Of a stretch of 41,865 bases of DNA, positions 1 through 6,564 are shown one piece after another. The position numbers and the translations under genes were made by a program. Source of the DNA: Sphingobacteriales bacterium (GTDB lineage: Bacteria > Bacteroidota > Bacteroidia > Chitinophagales > Chitinophagaceae); assembly GCA_900299255.1 (NCBI GenBank), contig OMJB01000124.1:1-41865 (forward strand). The letters run 5' to 3'. The notes under the pieces were generated by a model. That model saw only the letters and a program-made list of their open reading frames with translations. It did no database searches and was not told where the DNA came from. Positions within the stretch are counted from its first letter, which is position 1, and every line of letters starts with the position of its first letter.

Positions 1-448
1 AAAATATAAGTCCAATAAAAACGATAAATACAATCACCGAACTAACCGACCAACTAACGGCTTTGTCAGCCCTGGTCAGGTTTTCCCACCAGCGAACAAA
101 AAATATATTCTCTGCAGGCCTGATATGACCGGTAACTCGTTCTTTGGCCAGTGCCAGATTCTCTTTAGCTTCAAAATAGTCCGGATCTGTTTTCAGCGCA
201 CGTTCAAAATTAAGTACGGCACTCCCAACCTTATTGAGCCGGTAATAGGTGTTGCCCAGATTGAAGTAAACGGCTGCGTTAAGAGGTTTTAACTTAGCCA
301 GCTGTTCGTAATAAAGCGCTGCACTGTCAAATTGCTTCTGAACATAAAAAGAATTGGCCTTATTCCATATCGAGCTGTGATCTGCATCAGCAAAGCAGCT
401 CAGTGTTCCTAGAAGGAATAAGACCGGTATAAGTATCAGATTTCTCAT
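1..448 (-). CDS. BatE-like TPR protein, N-terminal part (cut by window edge)
   Basis: The first 149 codons of a gene that runs off the left edge of the window. The protein begins with a signal peptide (MRNLILIPVLFLLG, possible lipobox-type Cys at about residue 18). Tetratricopeptide-type helices follow at about residues 25-105, including the typical NLGNTYYRLN stretch, and a hydrophobic segment begins near residue 132. Its ATG overlaps the BatD stop codon by 4 bases (ATGA), so the two are translationally coupled. TPR proteins next to BatD are the BatC/BatE components of the Bacteroidota aerotolerance (Bat) locus, and the position after BatD favours BatE. The SH3 part of BatE would lie outside the window and cannot be confirmed. 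Confidence 0.75.
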   Translation of the reverse strand, partial: MRNLILIPVLFLLGTLSCFADADHSSIWNKANSFYVQKQFDSAALYYEQLAKLKPLNAAVYFNLGNTYYRLNKVGSAVLNFERALKTDPDYFEAKENLALAKERVTGHIRPAENIFFVRWWENLTRADKAVSWSVSSVIVFIVFIGLIF

Positions 449-2478
449 GCTTTAAATACTTCTTCCAGTTCGCTGATTACTTTAATGGCCTCATTATAAG
501 TGCTTTCCATTTGCGCAGATCCTCCCGATGCATACAAGGCTGTTTCACATTCCCAGATCACATTTTCAATATTCTTGTGCAGGCTTTCCGGTACTTTTCT
601 TGCTAGAAGGGCCTCTTTAGCTGTGTCACGGGAAAGGGCAGAAAGTGGTATACTCAGTTTGTCGCTCAGATAGAGCCAGATAGCCTTTGAAACTTCTTCG
701 TAAAAAGCAGTTTTTTTGTTTTCCTGAAGGAGCATTTTAGCAGTTACCAGCCTTTTGAGTGCTATCTTATTTGCACGTTTCCTTTTCAGTGAAACCGTGT
801 CTTTACTTTCTTCTTCTTCCCTTCGTTTAAACACAGCCAGACCTATAAACGCCAGCAGTGGTAGCGCGTACAGTGACCAGTATCCCGGAGTAAGCAGCAA
901 AGGCCGGCTGTTGAGGGTAAGCCTGGTCAGGGGTTGTTTCGAAATGTCGTGAATGTCCTTTAGCTGAGCATTATTTTTTGCTGCCGCAGGCGTGTAATGT
1001 TTTCCTGGTTTTACCACGAGTTTAATAGGCTCTGTGGTTTCTGTTTCATACTTGCCTGTGGCAGGGTTGTAGTAAGAAAACTTAATTGCCGGTATTACAT
1101 AGTCACCGGGTATTTGCGGTGTGATTACGTAACTGACAATTTTTGAACCGGAGATGGTGGTACTGCGCCCTGTTACGGTGTCGGTTATCTGTGGGTCGTA
1201 GGTGTTCAGTCCGTTTGGCAGAGAGAGTTTTGGAGCCTCAAATAACTTAAGGTTACCGCTGCCTGATATGTTCAGTGTTAGCGTTGCCACATCATCAGTA
1301 GTCAGCTCTGGTTTGTCTATTTTTTCAGATATGGTGAATTTACCAACAGCACCTCCAAAATCGGCAGGTTTGCCGTTTTCAGGTAAGGCAGTTACGCTGA
1401 TTTTAAGCGGATCACTCTTTATGTCCACTTTTACATCTTTGTAAGCCATTGTGTTGTAGTAGGCATTGTTGAAGAACGGATCATTCATCATCAGTGTGCC
1501 GCCGCCAAACGGATCCATCATATCCGACAATCTCCTTTTTACCTGCTGCACAATACGGGCAACTCCTTTGGCTTCTGCAGCGTCCAGCTCAAGTGTACCA
1601 GTCTGCTGTGGGAACAGTGCTGATTTTTTCAACAGGAAAACCTGATACTTCTTGCCGTTAATAATTTCTTCTTCGGGTTTCGCCTGCTTGGGTATCTCAA
1701 AATCCTGAGTCCAGAATCCGTTTAGAGAGGGTAGTTTCGAGATACCCATTTGCATGGCCAGCCTTGAGTACAATTTATAGCTGATTGTTACCTGCTCACC
1801 CACATGCACTTTGTTTTTGTCGGCAACAACTTTTATAAACAGGTCTTTTTTTATCTCGTCAGGATTGACAGAAGCCTCTTCTTGTTTTTGTTGCTGTGGC
1901 TGCCCGTTTGGTTGCGCCTGCTGCTGGCGCGGCTGTGCCATTTGCTGCATCTGCTGCATGCGCTGCATATGCGCCTGCTGCATTTGTTGCATCATCGCCA
2001 ATATGTCATCATCCTGGCCACCAAATGGGTCTGCACGCTGACGGCGATTTTGTGGCTGGCCTACTGTACCTGGCACAACTTGTATGGTAACAGGATTTGA
2101 TTGATAGGTATGCCCTGCAGCATCTTTTGCCACAACGGGTGGGATAGTGAATGTGCCCTCATGTTTTGGCTGCAAAACATAAGTAAGTGATACACTTACC
2201 GACTGGGTCATTTTATTACCAACAATATTGGTACTTGAGCTTTGCTGCTGGTATGGTCCGGCAACAATTACGAAATCACTGGTTGATGGACTTGAAATAG
2301 ACTGGAGGCCCTGCGCATCTCTGATAGTGTATTGCACCTGCACCTGATTTTTAACGCCAATCTTGCTGGCGCCGGCCTCAGCGGTGAAAACAACATTCTG
2401 ACCAAATGCGCAGTTACATATTCCCGATAGTATCAGAAGTATGATGTTGTGATTTAATATATGTATTCTGCCTCCCAT
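445..2478 (-). CDS. batD: BatD family protein (oxygen tolerance, membrane anchored)
   Basis: 677-aa exported protein with an N-terminal hydrophobic signal ending near ...CAFGQ, beta-sandwich domains typical of BatD, and a transmembrane helix near residues 525-545 (YWSLYALPLLAFIGLAVF) followed by a basic cytoplasmic tail of about 130 residues. BatD proteins belong to the Bat operon, linked to aerotolerance and envelope stress in Bacteroides and Leptospira; the molecular role is not settled. Residues about 162-198 form a Met/Gln/Pro-rich linker (repeated MQQMQQ) that is not part of the conserved fold. The stop overlaps the following TPR gene by 4 bases. BatA/BatB von Willebrand proteins are not upstream: the preceding gene is an SDR 65 bp away, so the rest of the Bat system must be elsewhere or downstream. 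Confidence 0.85.
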   Translation of the reverse strand: MGGRIHILNHNIILLILSGICNCAFGQNVVFTAEAGASKIGVKNQVQVQYTIRDAQGLQSISSPSTSDFVIVAGPYQQQSSSTNIVGNKMTQSVSVSLTYVLQPKHEGTFTIPPVVAKDAAGHTYQSNPVTIQVVPGTVGQPQNRRQRADPFGGQDDDILAMMQQMQQAHMQRMQQMQQMAQPRQQQAQPNGQPQQQKQEEASVNPDEIKKDLFIKVVADKNKVHVGEQVTISYKLYSRLAMQMGISKLPSLNGFWTQDFEIPKQAKPEEEIINGKKYQVFLLKKSALFPQQTGTLELDAAEAKGVARIVQQVKRRLSDMMDPFGGGTLMMNDPFFNNAYYNTMAYKDVKVDIKSDPLKISVTALPENGKPADFGGAVGKFTISEKIDKPELTTDDVATLTLNISGSGNLKLFEAPKLSLPNGLNTYDPQITDTVTGRSTTISGSKIVSYVITPQIPGDYVIPAIKFSYYNPATGKYETETTEPIKLVVKPGKHYTPAAAKNNAQLKDIHDISKQPLTRLTLNSRPLLLTPGYWSLYALPLLAFIGLAVFKRREEEESKDTVSLKRKRANKIALKRLVTAKMLLQENKKTAFYEEVSKAIWLYLSDKLSIPLSALSRDTAKEALLARKVPESLHKNIENVIWECETALYASGGSAQMESTYNEAIKVISELEEVFKA

Positions 2479-2543
2479 TTGTTACTCACAAAAATAGAAG
2501 GAAAGCTGAATGGGCACGGTTAAAACAACGTTAAAACAGTGCG

Positions 2544-3248
2544 TTATAAGTCTCCTTTAACAGGCCTTAAAACAAGGGTATCCACATTGGCCGCTGCCGA
2601 CAAATTACTGGCTGCCCACACCATTGCTGCAACGTCTTCCGGCTCCATTATACGGCCAGCGGGAATGTCAGAACCTTCCCACGATGGAGTGAATGTGGCA
2701 CCGGGGCAAACTGCAGTGACTTTTATAGTCCAGTTGCGGAGTTCCTCCCTCAGGTTTTCTGTAAAACCCAGCAGTGCATATTTGGCAATACTGTATGCCC
2801 CGCCATGTGGATAAGCACGCAGGCTGGCAACGGAGCACATGTTGAAGATATGACCGCTTTTCCTTTCCTTCATGCCGGGTATTATTCTGCGCGACAAAAA
2901 ATAGGCACTGTACAGGTTTGCGCCAATCATTGTTTCCAGCATCCCATCCGGTTCATCTGCCAGCTCGCCGGGCAGGTACGTGCCCGCATTATTAACCAGC
3001 AGGTCTATTGCAGGGAAAACTGCCAGCACATTGTCTGCAAATGCGTTTACTTCATCCTTTTGGCTCAGGTCGCAGCATTCAGCAAGGAATGTCCGCTCAG
3101 GGTATTTTTCAGACCATTCTGCCGACAAGCTGGCGATTTTGTTTTTATTGCGGGCACACACTGCTACAGAATATCCTTCAGAGAGCAATTTCTCTGCAAT
3201 AGCCTTGCCTATACCCTGTGTGCCTCCTGTTACTATTGCGTATGGCAT
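2544..3248 (-). CDS. Short-chain dehydrogenase/reductase (classical SDR)
   Basis: 234-aa cytoplasmic oxidoreductase with a Rossmann fold. The cofactor motif TGGTQGIG is at residues 7-14, NNAG at 86-89, and the catalytic triad is visible as Ser139, Tyr152 and Lys156 (YSIAK). Arg33 after the second beta strand (CARN) suggests NADP(H) preference, as in many classical SDRs. The length is normal for the family. Substrate cannot be read from sequence; relatives include 3-oxoacyl-ACP reductase-like and sepiapterin-reductase-like enzymes. It is transcribed toward batD with a 65-bp gap and may be co-transcribed, though no functional link to Bat proteins is known. A weak -7-like element (TAACTTTA on the minus strand) lies at 3287-3294. 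Confidence 0.85.
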   Translation of the reverse strand: MPYAIVTGGTQGIGKAIAEKLLSEGYSVAVCARNKNKIASLSAEWSEKYPERTFLAECCDLSQKDEVNAFADNVLAVFPAIDLLVNNAGTYLPGELADEPDGMLETMIGANLYSAYFLSRRIIPGMKERKSGHIFNMCSVASLRAYPHGGAYSIAKYALLGFTENLREELRNWTIKVTAVCPGATFTPSWEGSDIPAGRIMEPEDVAAMVWAASNLSAAANVDTLVLRPVKGDL

Positions 3249-3451
3249 CAGATAATTTTTAGTTGTTTAAGAACCTAACCCGGCAATAAAGTTACTCATT
3301 TGCCAGCTGCAAAACCTGAACTACCGGGCTTATTTCTGATGCGCACTACCATCAATTGTGTTGGTGTGCCCTGGAAATACAATTCTGGTTAGTTTTTGAA
3401 AACAACCATCCGTCAACGTATTGCACAAGCTCAGGCGGTTTAAGCCCGTTA

Positions 3452-3497
3452 TTTGCATAAATTAATCATTTTTAATGCAAAATGCATAAATTTATGC
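3452..3497. repeat. AT-rich inverted repeats ahead of the 3520 gene
   Basis: Two symmetric elements are seen. TTTGCAT at 3452-3458 pairs with ATGCAAA at 3475-3481, and GCATAAATTTATGC at 3484-3497 is a perfect 14-bp palindrome that begins 3 bp later. They sit 23-70 bp before the ATG of the membrane protein gene, where a promoter is expected; TAAATTTA inside the palindrome also resembles a -7 element. They could be an operator or just AT-rich promoter sequence. Confidence 0.5.
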
Positions 3498-3519
3498 TAT
3501 AAAATGAGTTTATTTGCGT

Positions 3520-4098
3520 ATGAATTTTATGAAAAGAACGCTGCTGCTCCTTGCTTTTTTGTTGCCATTTTGCGCCGGTGCCCAGTGGTTTGATATCTCG
3601 GCAATGGGCGGCCTTGCTCCGTACAAGATATCGGCCGGAATCAAGAACTCTGTTGCTGCAACGTATTATGGCAGTATCTCTTTTGTGAAACTAAAGAAAT
3701 TTGACCTTGGGGTGCAGGTAAGCGGAATGAACACTGTTACAGTTTGCAGCACTTTTATGGCGGGTATTTTTGCAGACTATGTAATACCTATTGGGGATGA
3801 GGAGAAGCACATCATAACGCTGGGCGTGCATTACAACAACATCTATTATGGCGACATACCCAAGGGCGGTAAATACTTCAAGGATGGCTCAAGAGATACT
3901 ACAGGCCTTAAAATGACTAATACAGATGCCTACGGCATCAGGCTGGGCTACAAGCGCAGGCTGGGTGAGCATTTTTATGCCGATCTGCTTATCAGTCCTA
4001 CCTACAGTATCTCGCCAATCCATTTCGGAAGTGTGAAAACGCTGAACTGTGCCCTGTTATCTGTGCCTGTTACAGTGGGTATCTCTTTCAGGCTGTAG
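3520..4098 (+). CDS. Small outer-membrane beta-barrel protein, function unknown
   Basis: 192-aa exported protein. A signal peptide (MKRTLLLLAFLLPFCAGAQ) is followed by alternating polar/hydrophobic strands rich in Tyr and Gly, ending in VPVTVGISFRL, a typical last strand of an outer-membrane barrel. The size fits an 8-strand porin-like/OmpW-type fold, but I recognise no specific family. The reading frame is open from TTG at 3514; ATG 3520, or ATG 3529 just before the basic residues of the signal peptide, is the more natural start. Palindromic AT-rich sequence lies directly upstream. The gene precedes fumarase by 84 bp, but a separate -7 element lies in that gap, so they are probably independent. 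Confidence 0.7.
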   Translation: MNFMKRTLLLLAFLLPFCAGAQWFDISAMGGLAPYKISAGIKNSVAATYYGSISFVKLKKFDLGVQVSGMNTVTVCSTFMAGIFADYVIPIGDEEKHIITLGVHYNNIYYGDIPKGGKYFKDGSRDTTGLKMTNTDAYGIRLGYKRRLGEHFYADLLISPTYSISPIHFGSVKTLNCALLSVPVTVGISFRL

Positions 4099-4144
4099 TG
4101 CCATATGCGAGATTCTTTATATCCCATTTTCGGTTTTCTGCTAT

Positions 4145-4152
4145 TACCTTTG
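4145..4152 (+). promoter_or_regulatory. Candidate -7 promoter element of fumC
   Basis: TACCTTTG matches the Bacteroidota TAnnTTTG -7 consensus exactly and lies 30 bp before the fumarase ATG. No good TTTG -33 box is seen at the usual 19-bp spacing, so only the -7 half is supported. Confidence 0.5.
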
Positions 4153-4182
4153 TTGTCCAAACAATTCAATAATACTTAAGGC

Positions 4183-5583
4183 ATGGAATACCGTATAGAA
4201 AAAGACACAATGGGGGAGGTGAAAGTCCCTGTTACAGCCTACTATGGCGCACAGACTCAGCGCTCTATTGAGAACTTCAAAATAGCTCAGGACATTAACC
4301 GGATGCCCAAGGAGATCATCAGGGCATTTGCATACCTGAAGAAAGCTGCAGCCATAACCAATAACCAGCTGGGTGTGCTGCCCGCTGAAAAATCAGATAT
4401 AATAGGCAAGGTGTGCGACGAAATACTGGATGGCAAACTGGATAGCGAATTTCCGCTGGTGGTATGGCAGACAGGCTCCGGCACACAATCGAACATGAAT
4501 GTGAATGAAGTAGTAGCCTACCGTGCACATGTGCTCAATGGTGGCCAGCTTACAGACAAGGAGAAGCTCATTCATCCCAATGACGATGTAAATAAGTCAC
4601 AATCATCAAACGATACGTTTCCAACTGCCATGCACATATCGGCATACAAGATGCTGGTAGATGTAACCATACCCGGCATTAAGAAACTGCGCGATACGCT
4701 TGCACAAAAGTCTAAAGACTTTATGCATGTGGTGAAGATAGGCCGCACCCACTTTATGGATGCTACTCCGCTTACGCTGGGGCAGGAGATCAGCGGCTAT
4801 GTATCTCAGCTGGATCATGGGCTGCGTGCTATAAACAATTCGCTGGCACACCTGAGCGAGCTGGCTCTTGGCGGTACCGCTGTGGGCACTGGCATCAATA
4901 CACCCAAAGGATATGCGGTTAAAGTGGCGGAGAATATTGCCGGCCTTACCGGTCTGCCTTTTGTGACTGCTGAAAATAAATTTGAAAGCCTGGCCGCGCA
5001 CGATGCAATAGTAGAGGCACATGGTGCACTGAAAACTGTGGCAGTGAGCCTGATGAAAATAGCCAACGACATCAGGATGCTGAGCTCTGGCCCGCGCTCT
5101 GGTATTGGCGAACTGTTTATACCTGACAACGAACCGGGATCATCTATCATGCCGGGTAAGGTGAACCCTACCCAGTGTGAGGCGCTGACTATGATTGCTG
5201 CACAGGTAATGGGCAATGACGTAGCCATTGGCATTGGTGGTGCTACAGGCCATTTTGAGCTCAATGTGTTTAAGCCGGTAATGATCTACAACTTCCTGCA
5301 CAGCGCGCGCCTGATAGGTGAGGGTTGCGTATCATTTAACGATAAGTGTGCTGAAGGGCTGCAGCCTATTGAAGCCAACATTAAAGAGCATGTAAACAAC
5401 TCACTGATGCTGGTAACTGCACTGAATACTAAGATTGGCTATTACAAAGCTGCTGAGATAGCGCAGACCGCACACAAGCAGGGCAAAACACTGAAACAGA
5501 CAGCAATAGACCTGGGCTACCTGACTGCAGAGCAGTTTGATGAATGGGTGGATCCTAAGGATATGGTGGGGGAGATTGGTTGA
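4183..5583 (+). CDS. fumC: Class II fumarate hydratase (fumarase C)
   Basis: 466-aa enzyme of the TCA cycle that interconverts fumarate and L-malate in the cytoplasm. The length is standard for class II, iron-independent fumarases. Visible hallmarks are the substrate-site stretch GSGTQSNMN near residues 98-106, the SSND motif near 141, GRTHxMDATP near 187-196, and the superfamily signature [11 protein letters not shown], with its serines at residues 320-321. The N-terminus ([16 protein letters not shown]) aligns with the family start, supporting the ATG at 4183. Aspartase and argininosuccinate lyase share the fold, but GSGTQSNMN and overall layout favour fumarase. The last codons run into a cytosine-free repeat tract, and a strong terminator follows. 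Confidence 0.95.
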   Translation: MEYRIEKDTMGEVKVPVTAYYGAQTQRSIENFKIAQDINRMPKEIIRAFAYLKKAAAITNNQLGVLPAEKSDIIGKVCDEILDGKLDSEFPLVVWQTGSGTQSNMNVNEVVAYRAHVLNGGQLTDKEKLIHPNDDVNKSQSSNDTFPTAMHISAYKMLVDVTIPGIKKLRDTLAQKSKDFMHVVKIGRTHFMDATPLTLGQEISGYVSQLDHGLRAINNSLAHLSELALGGTAVGTGINTPKGYAVKVAENIAGLTGLPFVTAENKFESLAAHDAIVEAHGALKTVAVSLMKIANDIRMLSSGPRSGIGELFIPDNEPGSSIMPGKVNPTQCEALTMIAAQVMGNDVAIGIGGATGHFELNVFKPVMIYNFLHSARLIGEGCVSFNDKCAEGLQPIEANIKEHVNNSLMLVTALNTKIGYYKAAEIAQTAHKQGKTLKQTAIDLGYLTAEQFDEWVDPKDMVGEIG

Positions 5584-5585
5584 TT

Positions 5586-5634
5586 GGTTGAGTAGATGAG
5601 TGGTTAGGTGGTTGAGTTGATGAGTGGGGGAGGT
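5586..5634. repeat. Two-copy imperfect tandem repeat, 24/25 bp
   Basis: GGTTGAGTAGATGAGTGG at the start of 5586-5609 is repeated as GGTTGAGTTGATGAGTGG at the start of 5610-5634, directly after the fumC stop codon. The surrounding stretch 5556-5652 contains no cytosine on the plus strand, giving a strongly skewed G/T-rich tract. No reading frame or RNA family is recognised. Confidence 0.7.
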
Positions 5635-5674
5635 TGTTGTGTGTTTTTTTAGCAGAATAGTGGGACTTGATAAA

Positions 5675-5709
5675 AATAATAAACCCCGGTAGTACCGGGG
5701 TTTATTATT
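5675..5709. terminator. Bidirectional Rho-independent terminator between fumC and the Lys-rich gene
   Basis: Two perfect 17-nt arms (beginning AATAATAAACCCCGG) around a single central G. The arms start with A-rich and end with T-rich sequence, so the hairpin has U-rich tails in both directions. It lies between the convergent fumC (plus) and the 5728-5982 gene (minus) and probably serves both. Confidence 0.9.
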
Positions 5710-5727
5710 GTATAGAAACAATAAGAA

Positions 5728-5982
5728 TTACTTCTTACCTTCCATTTTCTTGTCGTCGCCTTTTTTAGCTTCTTTTTTCTTTCCTTCAGCTTTTTTGCCT
5801 TCGTCTTTCTTGTCGGCTTTCTTTCCGTCAGCTTTTTTGCCTTCGTCTTTTTTAGCTTCCATTTTGTCAGATGCTTTTGCTTCTTTCTTTGGAGCTTTTT
5901 TCTTTTCCGCTTTAGGAGCGTCCTGTGCGATTGCTGAACCCATTACGAAAAGAGCTACAGCTAATGTGAAGATTTTTTTCAT
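5728..5982 (-). CDS. Lysine-rich secreted mini-protein, unknown function
   Basis: 84-aa protein. A clean signal peptide (MKKIFTLAVALFVMGSAIAQ) is followed by a mature part of about 64 residues made almost wholly of Lys, Glu, Asp, Ala and Gly in KKxEGKK/KKADGKK-type repeats. About 40 percent of the mature part is lysine, so it is strongly basic and likely disordered. The frame is open further upstream to 6045, but the ATG at 5982 gives the signal peptide and sits correctly below a perfect promoter, so it is preferred. Similar Lys/Ala-rich tails occur in histone-H1-like proteins, but the signal peptide argues for the periplasm or outside. The low complexity makes homology unreliable. Confidence 0.7.
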   Translation of the reverse strand: MKKIFTLAVALFVMGSAIAQDAPKAEKKKAPKKEAKASDKMEAKKDEGKKADGKKADKKDEGKKAEGKKKEAKKGDDKKMEGKK

Positions 5983-6002
5983 TTTTTTGTGTGATTTTTG
6001 CG

Positions 6003-6033
6003 CAAATTTAACAACAATTCTGAGTACTGCAAA
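6003..6033 (-). promoter_or_regulatory. Perfect Bacteroidota-type promoter for the Lys-rich protein
   Basis: On the minus strand, TTTG (complement of 6030-6033), exactly 19 nt of spacer, then TAAATTTG (complement of 6003-6010). This is the full -33/-7 consensus of the Bacteroidota primary sigma factor. It ends 20 bp before the ATG at 5982 and decides that start against the longer open frame. Confidence 0.85.
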
Positions 6034-6045
6034 TTTTTTTAGCAA

Positions 6046-6528
6046 GCAGTCTGTTTTTATTAAAAATTTTCTTCGCGGCCAGTTTAAAGAAAATAATTAT
6101 ATTTTCTTTAAATACACTAGTTTTATATCAATGTCTGTTAGTAAGGGTAATATTAGTTGTCAGCCGCTAGCTCTCGGTTTTGGCGCACCTACGGTAAGTG
6201 GGGAGCCGGGGGATGATCTCAGCTTTGGTATATCTCATGGCCGCAGAGTCCTTCGGCGGGCGCAAAGGGGCTGGGGGAGGAGACGCTACTGGGACGGAGT
6301 GAGGTTGCAAAGGTGAGAGCGTGAGCGAAGTGCGGAGTGCGGAGTGCGTCATACTTTGCCTACCGGCAGGCTTGCAATGACCCGTGTTTTTGCCAAATAA
6401 AGTTATGTGAATGACTGGAACCAACTTTCCTTCGCAAAAGCTACGTCTGGCAGGCGCCACTGAAGCCTAACAGCAGCAGAAAACCACGCCCCCAGTTTTA
6501 TTACCCTACAGTTAATGAAAAAATATAT
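6046..6528. other. Non-coding island, GC-richer than neighbours, possible dispersed repeat
   Basis: About 480 bp without a convincing gene. The first ~100 bp are AT-rich. From about 6160 to 6490 the sequence becomes clearly G+C-richer than either flank. It includes a small tandem repeat (AGTGCGG units, 6329-6348) and a near-palindrome GCCTACCGGCAGGC around 6360. The minus strand has a 97-codon open frame (6167-6460), but its Pro/Arg/Ser-rich product lacks a signal, domain or credible start. It may be a remnant or a dispersed intergenic element; no RNA family is recognised. Confidence 0.5.
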
Positions 6529-6557
6529 TTTGATTAGGGCTATTTTCGGTAACTTTA
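6529..6557 (+). promoter_or_regulatory. Candidate promoter of the VCBS protein gene
   Basis: TTTG (6529-6532), 17-nt spacer, then TAACTTTA (6550-6557), which matches TAnnTTTG at 7 of 8 positions. It lies immediately before the ATG at 6565, so if used the transcript would be nearly leaderless, or the later ATG at 6574 would be the start. Confidence 0.4.
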
Positions 6558-6564
6558 TATTTCA

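Noticed and set aside
541-556. TGTTTCACATTCCCAG as a parS half-site
   Set aside because: Only one half matches, and it lies inside the batD coding sequence.
1804-2100. Plus-strand Leu/Cys-rich frames opposite the BatD linker
   Set aside because: Shadow frames of the CAG/CTG-type repeat in batD; composition reflects the repeat only.
5401-5721. Minus-strand frame of 106 codons across the fumC end and the terminator
   Set aside because: It only exists because the C-free tract lacks stops on that strand; the product is low-complexity and runs through the fumC coding sequence.
6167-6460. Minus-strand 97-codon frame in the GC-richer island
   Set aside because: No signal, domain, promoter or plausible start; Pro/Arg/Ser-rich composition typical of a chance frame in GC-rich sequence.
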